Below, one piece after another: positions 19,528 to 29,939 of a DNA stretch of 42,984 nucleotides. The notes beneath the pieces are model-generated. The model saw only the letters and a program-made list of their open reading frames with translations. It searched no databases and was not told the origin of the DNA. Source of the DNA: Gammaproteobacteria bacterium (GTDB taxonomy: Bacteria > Pseudomonadota > Gammaproteobacteria > JACCXJ01); the NCBI GenBank assembly GCA_013697045.1, contig JACCXJ010000173.1, positions 1 to 42,984 on the forward strand. The letters are read 5' to 3'. Positions within the stretch are counted from its first letter, which is position 1. Each line of letters begins with the position of its first letter. Position numbers and translations under genes: made by a program.

Positions 19528-20664
19528 TCAGCGGGGGGCGGCGAGGAGCGCCAGTGCCCGATTTAGCTTGCGACGCGGGGTGTAGAAGTGCGGAGACCAG
19601 CGGACGGCGCCCCCCCGCACGGCACAGACGACCCCGTGTTCGCGGAGCCTGCGGTGCAAGGTCGCGACCTCTCCGTCTCGGGGGCGGAAGCTCACGATGC
19701 CGGACAAGCGCCGCTCTGCGCCTGGGCTCAGCACCGTGGCGCCGAGATTATTTGTAAGTTGATCCAATAGATAGATCGTATTATTGATAACCGTTCTACT
19801 GATGGCGGCGATACCCAACTCCAGGAGTAGCGAGAGGCTCGCCGAGAAGGCGTGGGCACCCAGGAGGTTCGGACTGCCGCACTCGAAGCGCCTGGCGCTG
19901 CCAGCGACACGCCAGGTCTTGCTGTCGTAGTCAGAAGGACGGGCCGTCATGTGCCAGCCGTACTCGCTGGGCCTCAGCCGATCCCAGACGCGTTCGGCGA
20001 CATAGAAGAGCGCGATGCCCTCGGGTCCGAGCAGCCATTTGTGGGCGTCGGCCACTACGAAGTCCGCATGACAAGTCGCGACATCCAGGGGCAAGGCCCC
20101 GAGGCCCTGGATGGCATCGATACAGAACAAGATCCCGCGCGCCCGGCAGAACACCCCGAGTGCGTCCAGATCGACGCGGAATCCGCTCGCGAACTGGACG
20201 GAGCTGATGGTGAGAAGCCGTGTGTGCCGATCGCAGGCGGCCCCGAGCGCCGATTCCAGATCGCCATCCGGGGGGAGCGCGACCTCACGCAAGATCACGC
20301 CGCGCTCCGCGAGTGCCTGCCACGGGATGCGGTTGCTCGGGAACTCCTCTGCACAGGTGACGATGTTGTCGCCGCGGGACCAGGACAGGCCACCGGCCAC
20401 GAACGACAGGCCCTCGGAGGTGTTCTTGAGGAGCGCGATTTCGTCCGTCGATGCGGCGTTGATCAAGGACCGAAGCTGGTTCCGCAGCCGGCTCTCGGTC
20501 TCGAGCCAGCGCTCGTAGTGCAACGGCCCGGAGACGATGTTCTCCTCTGCGAAGCGCTGAACGGCGAGGGCGGCGCGGCGCGGCCAGGGCGAGATTCCGG
20601 CATGGTTGAGGTAGATGAGATCCTCCGGTTGAGGGAACTCGACGGCCAGATCGGCGGGCGTCAC
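19528..20664 (-). CDS. Class V aminotransferase / cysteine-desulfurase-like PLP enzyme
   Basis: 378 residues, probable GTG start. It begins with LIYLNHAGISPWP. The PLP-binding Lys is in VVADAHKWLLGPEG and the cofactor Asp/Gln region is CIDAIQGLGALPLDV. LLKNTSEGLSFVAGGL and the C-terminal RGGAVRWSPHFYTP complete a fold-type I class V enzyme. I see no clear catalytic-loop Cys as in SufS/NifS, so a desulfurase role is not established. Codon and base composition are like the core. It stands alone between prkA and the VapBC-like pair. Confidence 0.85.
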   Translation of the reverse strand: MTPADLAVEFPQPEDLIYLNHAGISPWPRRAALAVQRFAEENIVSGPLHYERWLETESRLRNQLRSLINAASTDEIALLKNTSEGLSFVAGGLSWSRGDNIVTCAEEFPSNRIPWQALAERGVILREVALPPDGDLESALGAACDRHTRLLTISSVQFASGFRVDLDALGVFCRARGILFCIDAIQGLGALPLDVATCHADFVVADAHKWLLGPEGIALFYVAERVWDRLRPSEYGWHMTARPSDYDSKTWRVAGSARRFECGSPNLLGAHAFSASLSLLLELGIAAISRTVINNTIYLLDQLTNNLGATVLSPGAERRLSGIVSFRPRDGEVATLHRRLREHGVVCAVRGGAVRWSPHFYTPRRKLNRALALLAAPR

Positions 20665-20689
20665 GACGAGACGGGGGTCGGCATACTAT

Positions 20690-20705
20690 ACTTCGTATAA
20701 TGTAT
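20690..20705. other. AT-rich patch with a 16-nt loxP-like stretch
   Basis: ACTTCGTATAATGTAT equals 16 consecutive bases of the phage P1 loxP site (left arm plus most of the spacer). The right arm is not conserved. The patch (20683-20720) is far more AT-rich than its surroundings, lies just upstream of the aminotransferase start, and holds TATAAT-like hexamers on both strands. A promoter is therefore the simpler explanation. Confidence 0.3.
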
Positions 20706-20731
20706 ATTATGTTAAATAAAGGACAACGCTG

Positions 20732-21148
20732 TCAGTCCGCATCGCGTGGCAGGAGCTTCGGTCGCCCACGGATCTCCACGGCTCCGAAGTGCCGCAGGTC
20801 CAGGGTGGCGATGACCTTGCTGTGCCGCCGTTCGGCTATCGCGATCACGACGGCATCGACCAACCCGAGGCGCAACGCCCGGTAGCGCTGATTGACGTCC
20901 TGCGCCCGCGCTAGGTCTGCCGGGATCCCCCAATCGATCGCGTAGATCCCTTCGGCAACGTCCGCCATGAACACGCGCGCCGCCTCGTCACCCACATGGG
21001 ATGCGACCAGGTAATCGACCTCCGGGAGCACGGCCCACGGCACCACCCAGCGGTCCGGGTCGCGCTCATAGAGGTCTCGCATGTACCCGTGGTAACGATC
21101 GTCAGCGTCGATCAGGGCGACCAGCGCGCCCGTATCGGCAACGATCAA
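20732..21148 (-). CDS. PIN-domain toxin (VapC-like)
   Basis: 138 residues. The N-terminus MIVADTGALVALIDADDRYH carries the first acidic residue. Further acidic residues lie in LPEVDYLVASH, in ADLARAQDVNQRY, and in LVDAVVIAIAERRHSKVIATLD, the last being the PIN core. PIN toxins are Mg2+-dependent ribonucleases. The start overlaps the antitoxin stop by 4 nt. The module is in the core region, not in the integron. Confidence 0.88.
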   Translation of the reverse strand: MIVADTGALVALIDADDRYHGYMRDLYERDPDRWVVPWAVLPEVDYLVASHVGDEAARVFMADVAEGIYAIDWGIPADLARAQDVNQRYRALRLGLVDAVVIAIAERRHSKVIATLDLRHFGAVEIRGRPKLLPRDAD

Positions 21149-21384
21149 GCGTCGCTCCCCAGCCCCACGAGTAGCTCTTCGGCCTTTTCGCTAAGGTCCG
21201 CTCGACCGCTGCGCCCGATCCCGAGGCTCGCGGGACTGCGCCGCCCGCCGTGGCGCGCGGCATACTCGATGATCGCCTCGCGCACCAGCTCGGCCGCAGG
21301 CCGCGTTTGCTGGCGGGCCAACGACTTGAGCACCCGGTATTCCGCTTCCGGTAGGTACAGCGTGGTCTTCGTCAATGCACTCAT
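21145..21384 (-). CDS. Ribbon-helix-helix antitoxin (VapB-like)
   Basis: 79 residues. KTTLYLPEAEYRVLKSLARQ is a ribbon-helix-helix N-terminus that should bind operator DNA as a dimer; the C-terminal tail (SGRADLSEKAEELLVGLG) would contact the toxin. It lies immediately upstream of, and overlaps by 4 nt, the PIN toxin. No Shine-Dalgarno is visible before its ATG, and the promoter and operator lie directly over the start, suggesting autoregulation and a leaderless mRNA. Confidence 0.85.
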   Translation of the reverse strand: MSALTKTTLYLPEAEYRVLKSLARQQTRPAAELVREAIIEYAARHGGRRSPASLGIGRSGRADLSEKAEELLVGLGSDA

Positions 21385-21419
21385 GTGGCGACTGTATATT
21401 GCGCCACAGGATTCGTCAA
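21384..21419 (-). promoter_or_regulatory. Promoter and palindromic operator of the VapBC-like module
   Basis: On the minus strand, TTGACG (21414-21419) precedes TACAGT (21391-21396) by 17 nt, or TATACA (21393-21398) by 15 nt. A perfect inverted repeat, TGTGGCG at 21384-21390 and CGCCACA at 21402-21408, straddles the -10 and touches the antitoxin ATG. Transcription would start at or within a few bases of the ATG. Confidence 0.65.
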
Positions 21420-21556
21420 GCCGATCGTTTAACAGGGCCTGGTCTGTCCATCATCAGAACCGGTTCCGTGGTGCTTCGCAGGATGCCCGAATCCGATTGC
21501 AAGGGATCCTCGATCATCGTTTGGTACGTGACAAGATCTGGCCCCTTTGTCCCCAA

Positions 21557-22918
21557 TCAGTGCGGCAGCCCCGGCGGCAGGCGCCCGCCCATGGCGCGCA
21601 TGAGCTTCTGGAGACCGCCTTTCTTCGTGGCGCGTTTCATGGTCTTCTGGATCTGGGTGAACTGCTTGAGCAGGCGGTTGACGTCCTGGACCTCGGTGCC
21701 GGAGCCCGCCGAGATGCGGCGCTTGCGCGAGGCCTTGATGACATCGGGGAAACGGCGCTCGCCGGGGGTCATCGAGTCGATGATCGCCTCGAGCCGGACT
21801 AATTCTTTGTCGTCCATCCGGTCCTGCACGGGCTTCGGCAGATCGGATACGCCCGGCAGCTTGCTCATGAGCCCGCCGATCCCGCCCATGCCGCGCATCT
21901 GCTTGAGCTGGACACGGAAGTCCTCCAAATCGAAGCCCTGGCCTTTCTTCAGGCGCTCCGCGAGCTTCTCGGCCTCTTGGCGGTCGACGCGGCGTTCCAC
22001 CTCCTCGATGAGCCCCAGGACATCGCCCATGCCAAGGATCCGGGTCGCGACGCGATCGGGATAGAAGGGCTCGAGCGCATGGGTCTTCTCGCCCATGCCC
22101 ACGAACTTGATGGGCTGGCCGGTAATGAAACGCACCGAGAGCGCCGCGCCCCCGCGGGCATCGCCGTCGGCCTTGGTCAGGATCACGCCGGTCAGGGGCA
22201 GGGCCTCGTGGAAGGCACGGGCGGTCGTGGCGGCGTCCTGGCCGGTCATGCTGTCCACCACGAACAGGGTCTCGATCGGATTCAGGACCGCATGCAGGCG
22301 CTTGACCTCGTCCATCATCTCGCTGTCGATGTGCAACCGCCCGGCGGTGTCCACGATGAAGACGTCGTAGAATCCCTTGCGCGCCTGCCCGAGCGCCGCC
22401 TCCGCGATCCCGACCGCACCGTCTTTCGGATCGGCCGGGAAGCAGTCCACGCCGATCTCGCGCGCCAAGACGGCGAGCTGCTCGATGGCCGCCGGGCGGT
22501 GGACATCGCAGGAGGCGAGAAACACGGACTTCTTGTCCTGTTCTTTGAGGCGGCGCGCGAGCTTGGCGACGGTCGTGGTCTTGCCCGAGCCTTGTAGCCC
22601 GGCCACCATCACCACATTGGGCGGCGCTTGGCGGAGGCTCAATTCCTCGCAGCGCTCGCCCATGAGCGTGGTCAGCTCGTCGCGCACGATGCGGATGAGG
22701 GCCTGGCCGGGGGTGAGGCTCTGCAACACCTCCTGCCCGACCGCCCGCGCGCGGATGTGCTCAATGAAACCGCGCACCACCGGCAGGGCCACATCGGCCT
22801 CCAGGAACGCCAGGCGCAGCTCGCGCAGGGTCCCCTGGATGTTTTCTTCGCTCAGGCGACCGTGGCCGCGCAGATCGCGGACAATGCGTGCGAGGCGTCC
22901 CGTGAGATTATCGAACAT
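21557..22918 (-). CDS. ffh: Signal recognition particle protein Ffh
   Basis: 453 residues. It is the SRP GTPase that binds 4.5S RNA and delivers nascent membrane proteins to FtsY. It has an N domain, a G domain with GLQGSGKTTTVAKLA, DTAGRLHID and TKADGDARGG, and a Met-rich M domain (LKQMRGMGGIGGLMSKLPG, SRKRRISAGSGTEVQDVNRL). It is complete and of typical length. It is divergent from the ypjD-like gene, the usual neighbour in many gammaproteobacteria. Confidence 0.97.
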   Translation of the reverse strand: MFDNLTGRLARIVRDLRGHGRLSEENIQGTLRELRLAFLEADVALPVVRGFIEHIRARAVGQEVLQSLTPGQALIRIVRDELTTLMGERCEELSLRQAPPNVVMVAGLQGSGKTTTVAKLARRLKEQDKKSVFLASCDVHRPAAIEQLAVLAREIGVDCFPADPKDGAVGIAEAALGQARKGFYDVFIVDTAGRLHIDSEMMDEVKRLHAVLNPIETLFVVDSMTGQDAATTARAFHEALPLTGVILTKADGDARGGAALSVRFITGQPIKFVGMGEKTHALEPFYPDRVATRILGMGDVLGLIEEVERRVDRQEAEKLAERLKKGQGFDLEDFRVQLKQMRGMGGIGGLMSKLPGVSDLPKPVQDRMDDKELVRLEAIIDSMTPGERRFPDVIKASRKRRISAGSGTEVQDVNRLLKQFTQIQKTMKRATKKGGLQKLMRAMGGRLPPGLPH

Positions 22919-23042
22919 GGATGGACTAACCTGGGGGGATCACCCTGGCGATGGCCCCGACGAATGAGCTTACCGACGCGGCGTTCGCCTTCTCCAGGCG
23001 CGGCCTTTGTGTCATCATGCAGCCCCTTCCACCCGAGCGTTC

Positions 23043-23855
23043 ATGAACACCCTGGCGATCGGCCTGACCGCGATCATACTCTACGTCGCGGCGGCGGCGC
23101 GGCTGGCCGTGGAGATCCTGCGCCGCACGCGTGGGGAGCCGCCCGGCAACCCGGCGGAACGCCTGCTCGGGTTCCTCGCCCTCCCCTTCCACGGCTTCCT
23201 CCTCTATCAGGGCATCGTCACGAGCGGCGGCCTCAACCTCGGCGTCTTCAATGCCGCCTCGCTGGTCGCCTTCGTCATGGCCACGATCATCCTGATCGCC
23301 ACCTGGCGGCGGCCGCTCGAGAACCTCGCCGTCGTGCTCTTGCCGCTGGCGGCGCTGTGCATCGGCATGGAGCTCATCTTTCCCACCCGGCATGTCCTCT
23401 CGGCATCGGCGCCCGCCGGATTGCAGGGCCATATCCTGCTCTCCATCCTCGCCTATAGTCTGTTGATGGTGGCGGCGCTGGAGGCCGGAGTGCTGGCCGT
23501 CGAGGACCACCTCCTGCGCGCCCGGCGCCCGCTGCGCGCCGTGCAGGTCCTGCCCCCGCTCCAGACGCTGGAGGGCCTCATGTTCCAGCTCATCGGGGCC
23601 GGGTTTTTCCTGCTGAGCCTGGGCCTCATGAGCGGGATGATGTTCCTGAACGACATCTTCGCCCAGCACCTGGTACACAAGACGGTGCTGTCGCTCGTCG
23701 CCTGGCTGGTATTCGCGATACTCCTGTTCGGCCGCTGGCGCTATGGCTGGCGCGGGCGCACGGCCATCCGCTGCACCCTCGGCGGGTTCGCCTCCCTCAT
23801 GCTGGCTTACTTCGGCAGCAAAGTCGTCCTGGAGCTGATCCTCCACCACGTCTGA
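23043..23855 (+). CDS. ypjD: Inner-membrane protein YpjD (CcsA-like cytochrome c assembly domain)
   Basis: 270 residues with about eight hydrophobic helices. ATG 23043 is chosen because the first helix (LAIGLTAIILYVAAAARLAV) follows directly. The block GHILLSILAYSLLMVAALEA and the later HLVHKTVLSLVAWLVFAILL contain the conserved histidines of the CcsA/CcmC-like superfamily. Position divergent to ffh supports YpjD. Its exact function is not established. Confidence 0.88.
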   Translation: MNTLAIGLTAIILYVAAAARLAVEILRRTRGEPPGNPAERLLGFLALPFHGFLLYQGIVTSGGLNLGVFNAASLVAFVMATIILIATWRRPLENLAVVLLPLAALCIGMELIFPTRHVLSASAPAGLQGHILLSILAYSLLMVAALEAGVLAVEDHLLRARRPLRAVQVLPPLQTLEGLMFQLIGAGFFLLSLGLMSGMMFLNDIFAQHLVHKTVLSLVAWLVFAILLFGRWRYGWRGRTAIRCTLGGFASLMLAYFGSKVVLELILHHV

Positions 23856-24003
23856 AGGCGCGCCAAGCTTATCGGCAGGAGAAGCTTCGCCCCTCCCGGC
23901 CTATTCGCGTCCCTCGCCGGTTTCGTCCCGAAACCCCTGGATCCTCCACCGCATGCAAGGGTTTGCAGCCCTTCGCGATTCAAGTACCATGCGCCGGATC
24001 CTG

Positions 24004-24026
24004 AAGGGGCACAGCGCCCCTTTTTC
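24004..24026 (+). terminator. Rho-independent terminator after ypjD
   Basis: AAGGGGC ACAGC GCCCC TTTTT: a 5-bp GC stem (24006-24010 with 24016-24020) followed by five T. It lies between ypjD and hppA, so the latter needs its own promoter. Confidence 0.65.
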
Positions 24027-24073
24027 ATGCTCGCCTACGACCGGTAGGCGCCAACCACCAAAAGGGGACCTCC

Positions 24074-26251
<2,178 letters not shown>

Positions 26252-26959
26252 GCCCCCCTCGCCCCTCCCCCCCCACCCGTCCTTCCCCCGTCCACAAAAG
26301 CGCGGACCGGGTGGGGGTTCGATCCCCTCCCCTGCGTAGTGTAAAGACTTGATGCATGGTGGACGTGTGTGGAGGCTATGGAGCCGGGGTTGTGCCGGCG
26401 TCCTCGTGCAGAGTGACGTTTATTGAGGTCGGTGCTCCAAAGTATCCCGCCGACTCTATCCAAAACAGGCAGCGCTTGGCAGCCGAGGGCCTCGCTTCCG
26501 CGATACCCGCTCGTCCCTGGGACACCCGTCCTCCTTTCGAACAGGCCTCTCAGCACCACTCTGGTCCGGATCCACCCGGGGCTACATTTGTCCTACTCGA
26601 AGTGGACGAGCGGAGGGCGGGGCGCAAGAGTAGGAACCGAAGCAAAAAATTTCTACTTATAAACCGATCTCCAGGGTGAGTTCAGTGAACTACTTCACAG
26701 CACCATCAGGCTGGAGATCGTATGCTGTTATGGTTCCACGGACCGCGGTCGACCATAGTTGCCGGCGCCAGGGGGTAGCAGCATGTCTCCGTCCAATGAG
26801 AAACGACTTGCTCCGGCATATCCGCGCCATGCCCTCTCGCGGAGGAATACTCCAGCACGCTCGTTTGAAGCAATTCGGCAGTTCGCCGAGTACCGCCGCT
26901 CCCGTCGGGGTTACCCTTGTCCGTACCCGACGCGCGTCCCAGGCAGAACGGGAACGATC
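26252..26959. other. 708-bp stretch without a recognisable gene
   Basis: It opens with C-rich sequence after hppA. Short open frames have no recognisable product. A 13-bp palindrome AGTTCAGTGAACT lies at 26679-26691. The promoter of the lipoprotein run that starts at 26960 should lie in the last 200 bp, but I cannot point to a clear one. Confidence 0.5.
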
Positions 26960-27457
26960 GTGCTCCTCTTTTGCCTATGCGCAGGTTGCGCCGTCAACGA
27001 CCGCGGCCTCGTAAGCACCCGCCTCTACGAGAACGACACCGCCTATGTGCTCAAATTGGAGGCATGGGGGGGACACCTAATCACGAATGCCGCAGACGCG
27101 GGCCTCACGATCGGCCGATCGAGGCGCTTGTACGTCTATCCCAAGGCGCGGCCCACCGGTGCTCGGCTCGCGGTATGGCCCGCCTATCCAAGCGAGACGG
27201 ATACACGCCTGCGCGAGGTGCACGGGACTGAGATCCGCGCCCGGCGCGGCGCTTGGAGCGACCCTGTAGGCCTGGTCACGGAGGATTCCGGCCTGGCCTT
27301 GCACCTGAACCGGCTTCGTACCGGCCTCCTGCTCGGAGCGCGTTCCGCGAGCGCATTACTCATACCCCGTGATTTCATCGGCGTCTTTCTGTTCCGGTAC
27401 GACTCCAACAACACAAACGAAACCCACGTCTACTATTTGAAGGGAGGTTACCCGTGA
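26960..27457 (+). CDS. Hypothetical lipoprotein 1 of the cell-envelope run
   Basis: 165 residues from GTG 26960, chosen because it gives a short lipoprotein signal (VLLFCLCAGC, lipobox Cys about residue 10); upstream in-frame sequence looks non-coding. Mature protein has no recognised domain; it contains LKLEAWGGHLITNAADAGL and ends YYLKGGYP. Its stop overlaps the next start (4-nt overlap), so it heads a tightly packed run of three lipoprotein genes. Confidence 0.65.
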   Translation: MLLFCLCAGCAVNDRGLVSTRLYENDTAYVLKLEAWGGHLITNAADAGLTIGRSRRLYVYPKARPTGARLAVWPAYPSETDTRLREVHGTEIRARRGAWSDPVGLVTEDSGLALHLNRLRTGLLLGARSASALLIPRDFIGVFLFRYDSNNTNETHVYYLKGGYP

Positions 27458-27867
27458 TCCGACCGCTTTTGTTGTTTGCCCTGGCGCCCGCCTTGCTCGG
27501 CGGTTGTCAAGCCACCCACCTGCTCTACGTCACCGATACGGTGCTCGGAATCGACGTCGCCGCTAGCGCCGAAGGTACCGGACATCTGATCTTCGGCTAC
27601 GACCGCGAGACCTTTGCACTGGTCCCACGTAAGGGGAAGGAGGAAAACGACAACGAATCCGACGCCATGAGCCTCTCGGCGGTGAGCTGTGTCTATGCCG
27701 ACGGCTTGCAGGAGGTGAGGTTCAATCACTTCGTCGCGACCGGTCCATCGGCCATGTTTGTCACTGAGGACGAAACCGGGTACGCCACGATCCGGGCAGC
27801 GATCTTCGGAAAGGAAGCCTCTTTAGCGAAACAAGGGCAAGAGCAGGGGGACCGGCCATGCGACTGA
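27454..27867 (+). CDS. Hypothetical lipoprotein 2
   Basis: 137 residues, GTG start overlapping the previous stop (GTGA). The signal MIRPLLLFALAPALLGGC places the lipobox Cys at residue 18. The mature part includes YVTDTVLGIDVAASAEGTGH and an acidic stretch. AAGGGAGG lies upstream. It overlaps the next gene by 10 nt. No family recognised. Confidence 0.7.
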   Translation: MIRPLLLFALAPALLGGCQATHLLYVTDTVLGIDVAASAEGTGHLIFGYDRETFALVPRKGKEENDNESDAMSLSAVSCVYADGLQEVRFNHFVATGPSAMFVTEDETGYATIRAAIFGKEASLAKQGQEQGDRPCD

Positions 27868-28478
27868 GAACGACGACAGCATTGGCAGGTGCGTTTACGG
27901 TACTATGCGGGTGCAGCAACGCTCTCTATTTCTACGAGACAGAGAAGATATCCATGAGCCTCGAAGGGCGCCCGGATTCCTCTCAACCGGTGCAAGGCAG
28001 CCTGGGTCTCAAGCAGCGCGTCGCGGTCGTCGCACCGCCGAAGGACCCCGATACGATGAGCCGGGCGCGGAGCGACGCGGTATCGATGATCAGTACCTTC
28101 CGTTTCCGTAAAGACAAAGGCGGCTTCGCGGATCTGGGGCCCGTCACGATCCAAACGGCGCTCGTGACCGGTAGCGCCGCGACCGGCTTGGACAGGCCCA
28201 AAACGCAACAGGTTGCGGCGGTGCAGGTCACCGGCGTCCGCACCGTCGGTCCCGATACGCCGGACATCCATGCCCGAAAGAAAAGGCTTACGGACTGCGT
28301 AATAGATATCAGCGACAACACAAAACTAAACGCGATCGCCAAGAAATTGGGGATAACACCCAATATTGATGATCCTAATGGCACAAAAACTGGGATCAAG
28401 ACCAGGATTGGTGAACTAAAACTTCCAGAACTTGAAGGACTTGAGAAGTCTGACGAGTTGAATTCATGTCCCCAATAG
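27858..28478 (+). CDS. Hypothetical lipoprotein 3
   Basis: 206 residues. The signal RLRTTTALAGAFTVLCGC carries the lipobox Cys at residue 19. YFYETEKISMSLEGRPDSSQ and a later VVAPPKDPDTMSRARSDAVS resemble uncharacterised lipoproteins whose N-terminal part describes an 'ETEKISLT.EAR' type motif. The C-terminal third is more AT-rich and Lys-rich than the start. It overlaps lipoprotein 2 by 10 nt; the next gene starts 10 nt downstream. Confidence 0.7.
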   Translation: MRLRTTTALAGAFTVLCGCSNALYFYETEKISMSLEGRPDSSQPVQGSLGLKQRVAVVAPPKDPDTMSRARSDAVSMISTFRFRKDKGGFADLGPVTIQTALVTGSAATGLDRPKTQQVAAVQVTGVRTVGPDTPDIHARKKRLTDCVIDISDNTKLNAIAKKLGITPNIDDPNGTKTGIKTRIGELKLPELEGLEKSDELNSCPQ

Positions 28479-28487
28479 GAGGTATCC

Positions 28488-28787
28488 ATGCCGAATTTAA
28501 CTGCTGTTCGTTTCAGCGAAGATCATCTAGGACTTGATCCGATCACGACAACGGTTCAGCAGGGGGAAAGCCTTGTTGGCCCCTTGCTGGCGATCAGTTC
28601 TTGCGAAAGCTTTCCGCCGAAGCGCCTCACCTGTTTCACCCACGAACAGGCGAACGCGCCCGGCCAGGCCATTGAATTGCACCTGTGTCCGGGCGGAGCG
28701 ATTCCGACGATCCCCGGCAAAACAGTGGTTTGCATAGGAAACTGCTTCGTGGAGGCAAAGCTACGGATAGTGGCGGCCTTTCGCTGA
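28488..28787 (+). CDS. Hypothetical 99-residue protein
   Basis: Not recognised. It has a strong ribosome-binding site (AGGAGGT ending 5 nt before the ATG) and starts 10 nt after lipoprotein 3, so it is probably in the same transcript. No signal peptide or membrane segment. Five Cys residues, including SSCESF, LTCF, HLCPGG and VVCIGNC, could form disulfides if the protein is exported by another route. Confidence 0.6.
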   Translation: MPNLTAVRFSEDHLGLDPITTTVQQGESLVGPLLAISSCESFPPKRLTCFTHEQANAPGQAIELHLCPGGAIPTIPGKTVVCIGNCFVEAKLRIVAAFR

Positions 28788-28871
28788 TCACCCATTCCTG
28801 TCCGGCGGCAGGCCGGCTCTTCGCGCGTATCCGACATCCGATTAGACTATCAATCAGAAGGAGTCTTCACG

Positions 28872-29063
28872 ATGGCCCTCACCGCCCTCATCCCGATCCC
28901 GGCGCGGATCAACCCGAGCCTTCGCTCGGCCAAGCAAGCAACCATGCTGCAAGTGCTGGGCAGCCCACGTCATACTTACGACCGCGAATGCCAGCCGGTG
29001 CTCAACCCGGACTTGAAGGAACATTTGTTCACGCGCTCCGTAGGGCCGTTCCGCGTCACCTAA
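28872..29063 (+). pseudogene. N-terminal fragment of an M15-type peptidase-like protein
   Basis: 63 residues with AAGGAG 11 nt before the ATG. The sequence ARINPSLRSAKQATMLQVLG and ...SVGPFRVT resembles the N-terminus of D-Ala-D-Ala carboxypeptidase-like M15 proteins, which normally go on for another 120 or so residues with His/Asp zinc ligands. Here a stop follows at once and no ligands are present, so I call it truncated. The assignment rests on pattern memory and is moderate. Confidence 0.45.
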
Positions 29064-29138
29064 GGTCGGCCGAACCGCGCCCGCGCTTCTAGCAGAGCGT
29101 CCACCGTTACTTACTGTGCGATAAAGAGGAACGAGATC

Positions 29139-29939
29139 ATGACTGACCGAATTGTAGACCTTGAAGCATTGAACCTTCGTTCTGCACCCGACGAATCCAC
29201 TCTAGCCAACCGAATCGGGATCTTGCATTTAGGGCAGCCCGTCAAGGAGATCGGGCCGGCCTCCGCGGTGGGTTGGGTGGAGATCGATGCGGAGATCAAC
29301 GGCGCAACCAAGCGCGGTGTGGTCAAAGGCGAGATCGACGGCCTGCCGTCACTGCGGGAACCTGTGTCCACCGCTCGGGAAGCCTTGGTTGCGGAGGCAA
29401 TCAAGGAGTGGTTGCGGTTCGAGAAAGGGCAGGGTTTGGAACACCACGATCCCTTTTTCAAATTTGTCGGCGAGATGTGGGAGGCGATCGGCCAGCATCT
29501 CGACGGCAAGGATAGGGATGTTCCCTGGTCCGCTGCCACGATCTCTTTCATGGTGCGCCATGCCGGCTCCGCCTTTCCGAAGTACAAGAACTTCAAGTTC
29601 GCGGCGGCCCATGCGCGGTACATTCACGACTCCGTCGTACAACGTAAGGCCGGCAACACGCAAGCACCGTTCTGGGGATTTCGATTGCACGAGAAGAAAC
29701 CCGAGATCGGCGATATCGTGGGCAGGTGGCGTGTAACGAGGAGGGATTTCAGTGATGCCGAGAGCAGCGACGATTTCAAGAGCCACACCGATATCATCGT
29801 CAGCGTCCGCCCGGACTTTGTCCTCGCCATAGGCGGGAATGTCCGCCAATCGGTAAACATCACCCGCTATGCGAAGACCGGTGCGGGTTTCCTGGCTCCC
29901 AAAGATAACGTCTTCATCCACATGGTGAACCAAGCGTGA
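29139..29939 (+). CDS. SH3-like + DUF2272 domain protein
   Basis: 266 residues. Residues 1-70 look like a bacterial SH3 domain (LNLRSAPDESTLANRIGILH). Residues about 85-210 match DUF2272, a papain-like/NlpC-related fold, with PWSAATISFMVRHAG and AAAHARYIHDSV. The usual nucleophile position is a Ser (PWSA), as in many DUF2272 members, so activity is uncertain. No signal peptide is seen. A GAGG ribosome-binding site precedes it. It overlaps the following lipoprotein gene (TGATG). The context suggests cell-wall processing or an exported lytic factor. Confidence 0.6.
   Translation: MTDRIVDLEALNLRSAPDESTLANRIGILHLGQPVKEIGPASAVGWVEIDAEINGATKRGVVKGEIDGLPSLREPVSTAREALVAEAIKEWLRFEKGQGLEHHDPFFKFVGEMWEAIGQHLDGKDRDVPWSAATISFMVRHAGSAFPKYKNFKFAAAHARYIHDSVVQRKAGNTQAPFWGFRLHEKKPEIGDIVGRWRVTRRDFSDAESSDDFKSHTDIIVSVRPDFVLAIGGNVRQSVNITRYAKTGAGFLAPKDNVFIHMVNQA

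Noticed and set aside
20690-20705. Functional loxP site
   Set aside because: The right arm and part of the spacer do not match and no Cre-like recombinase is near.
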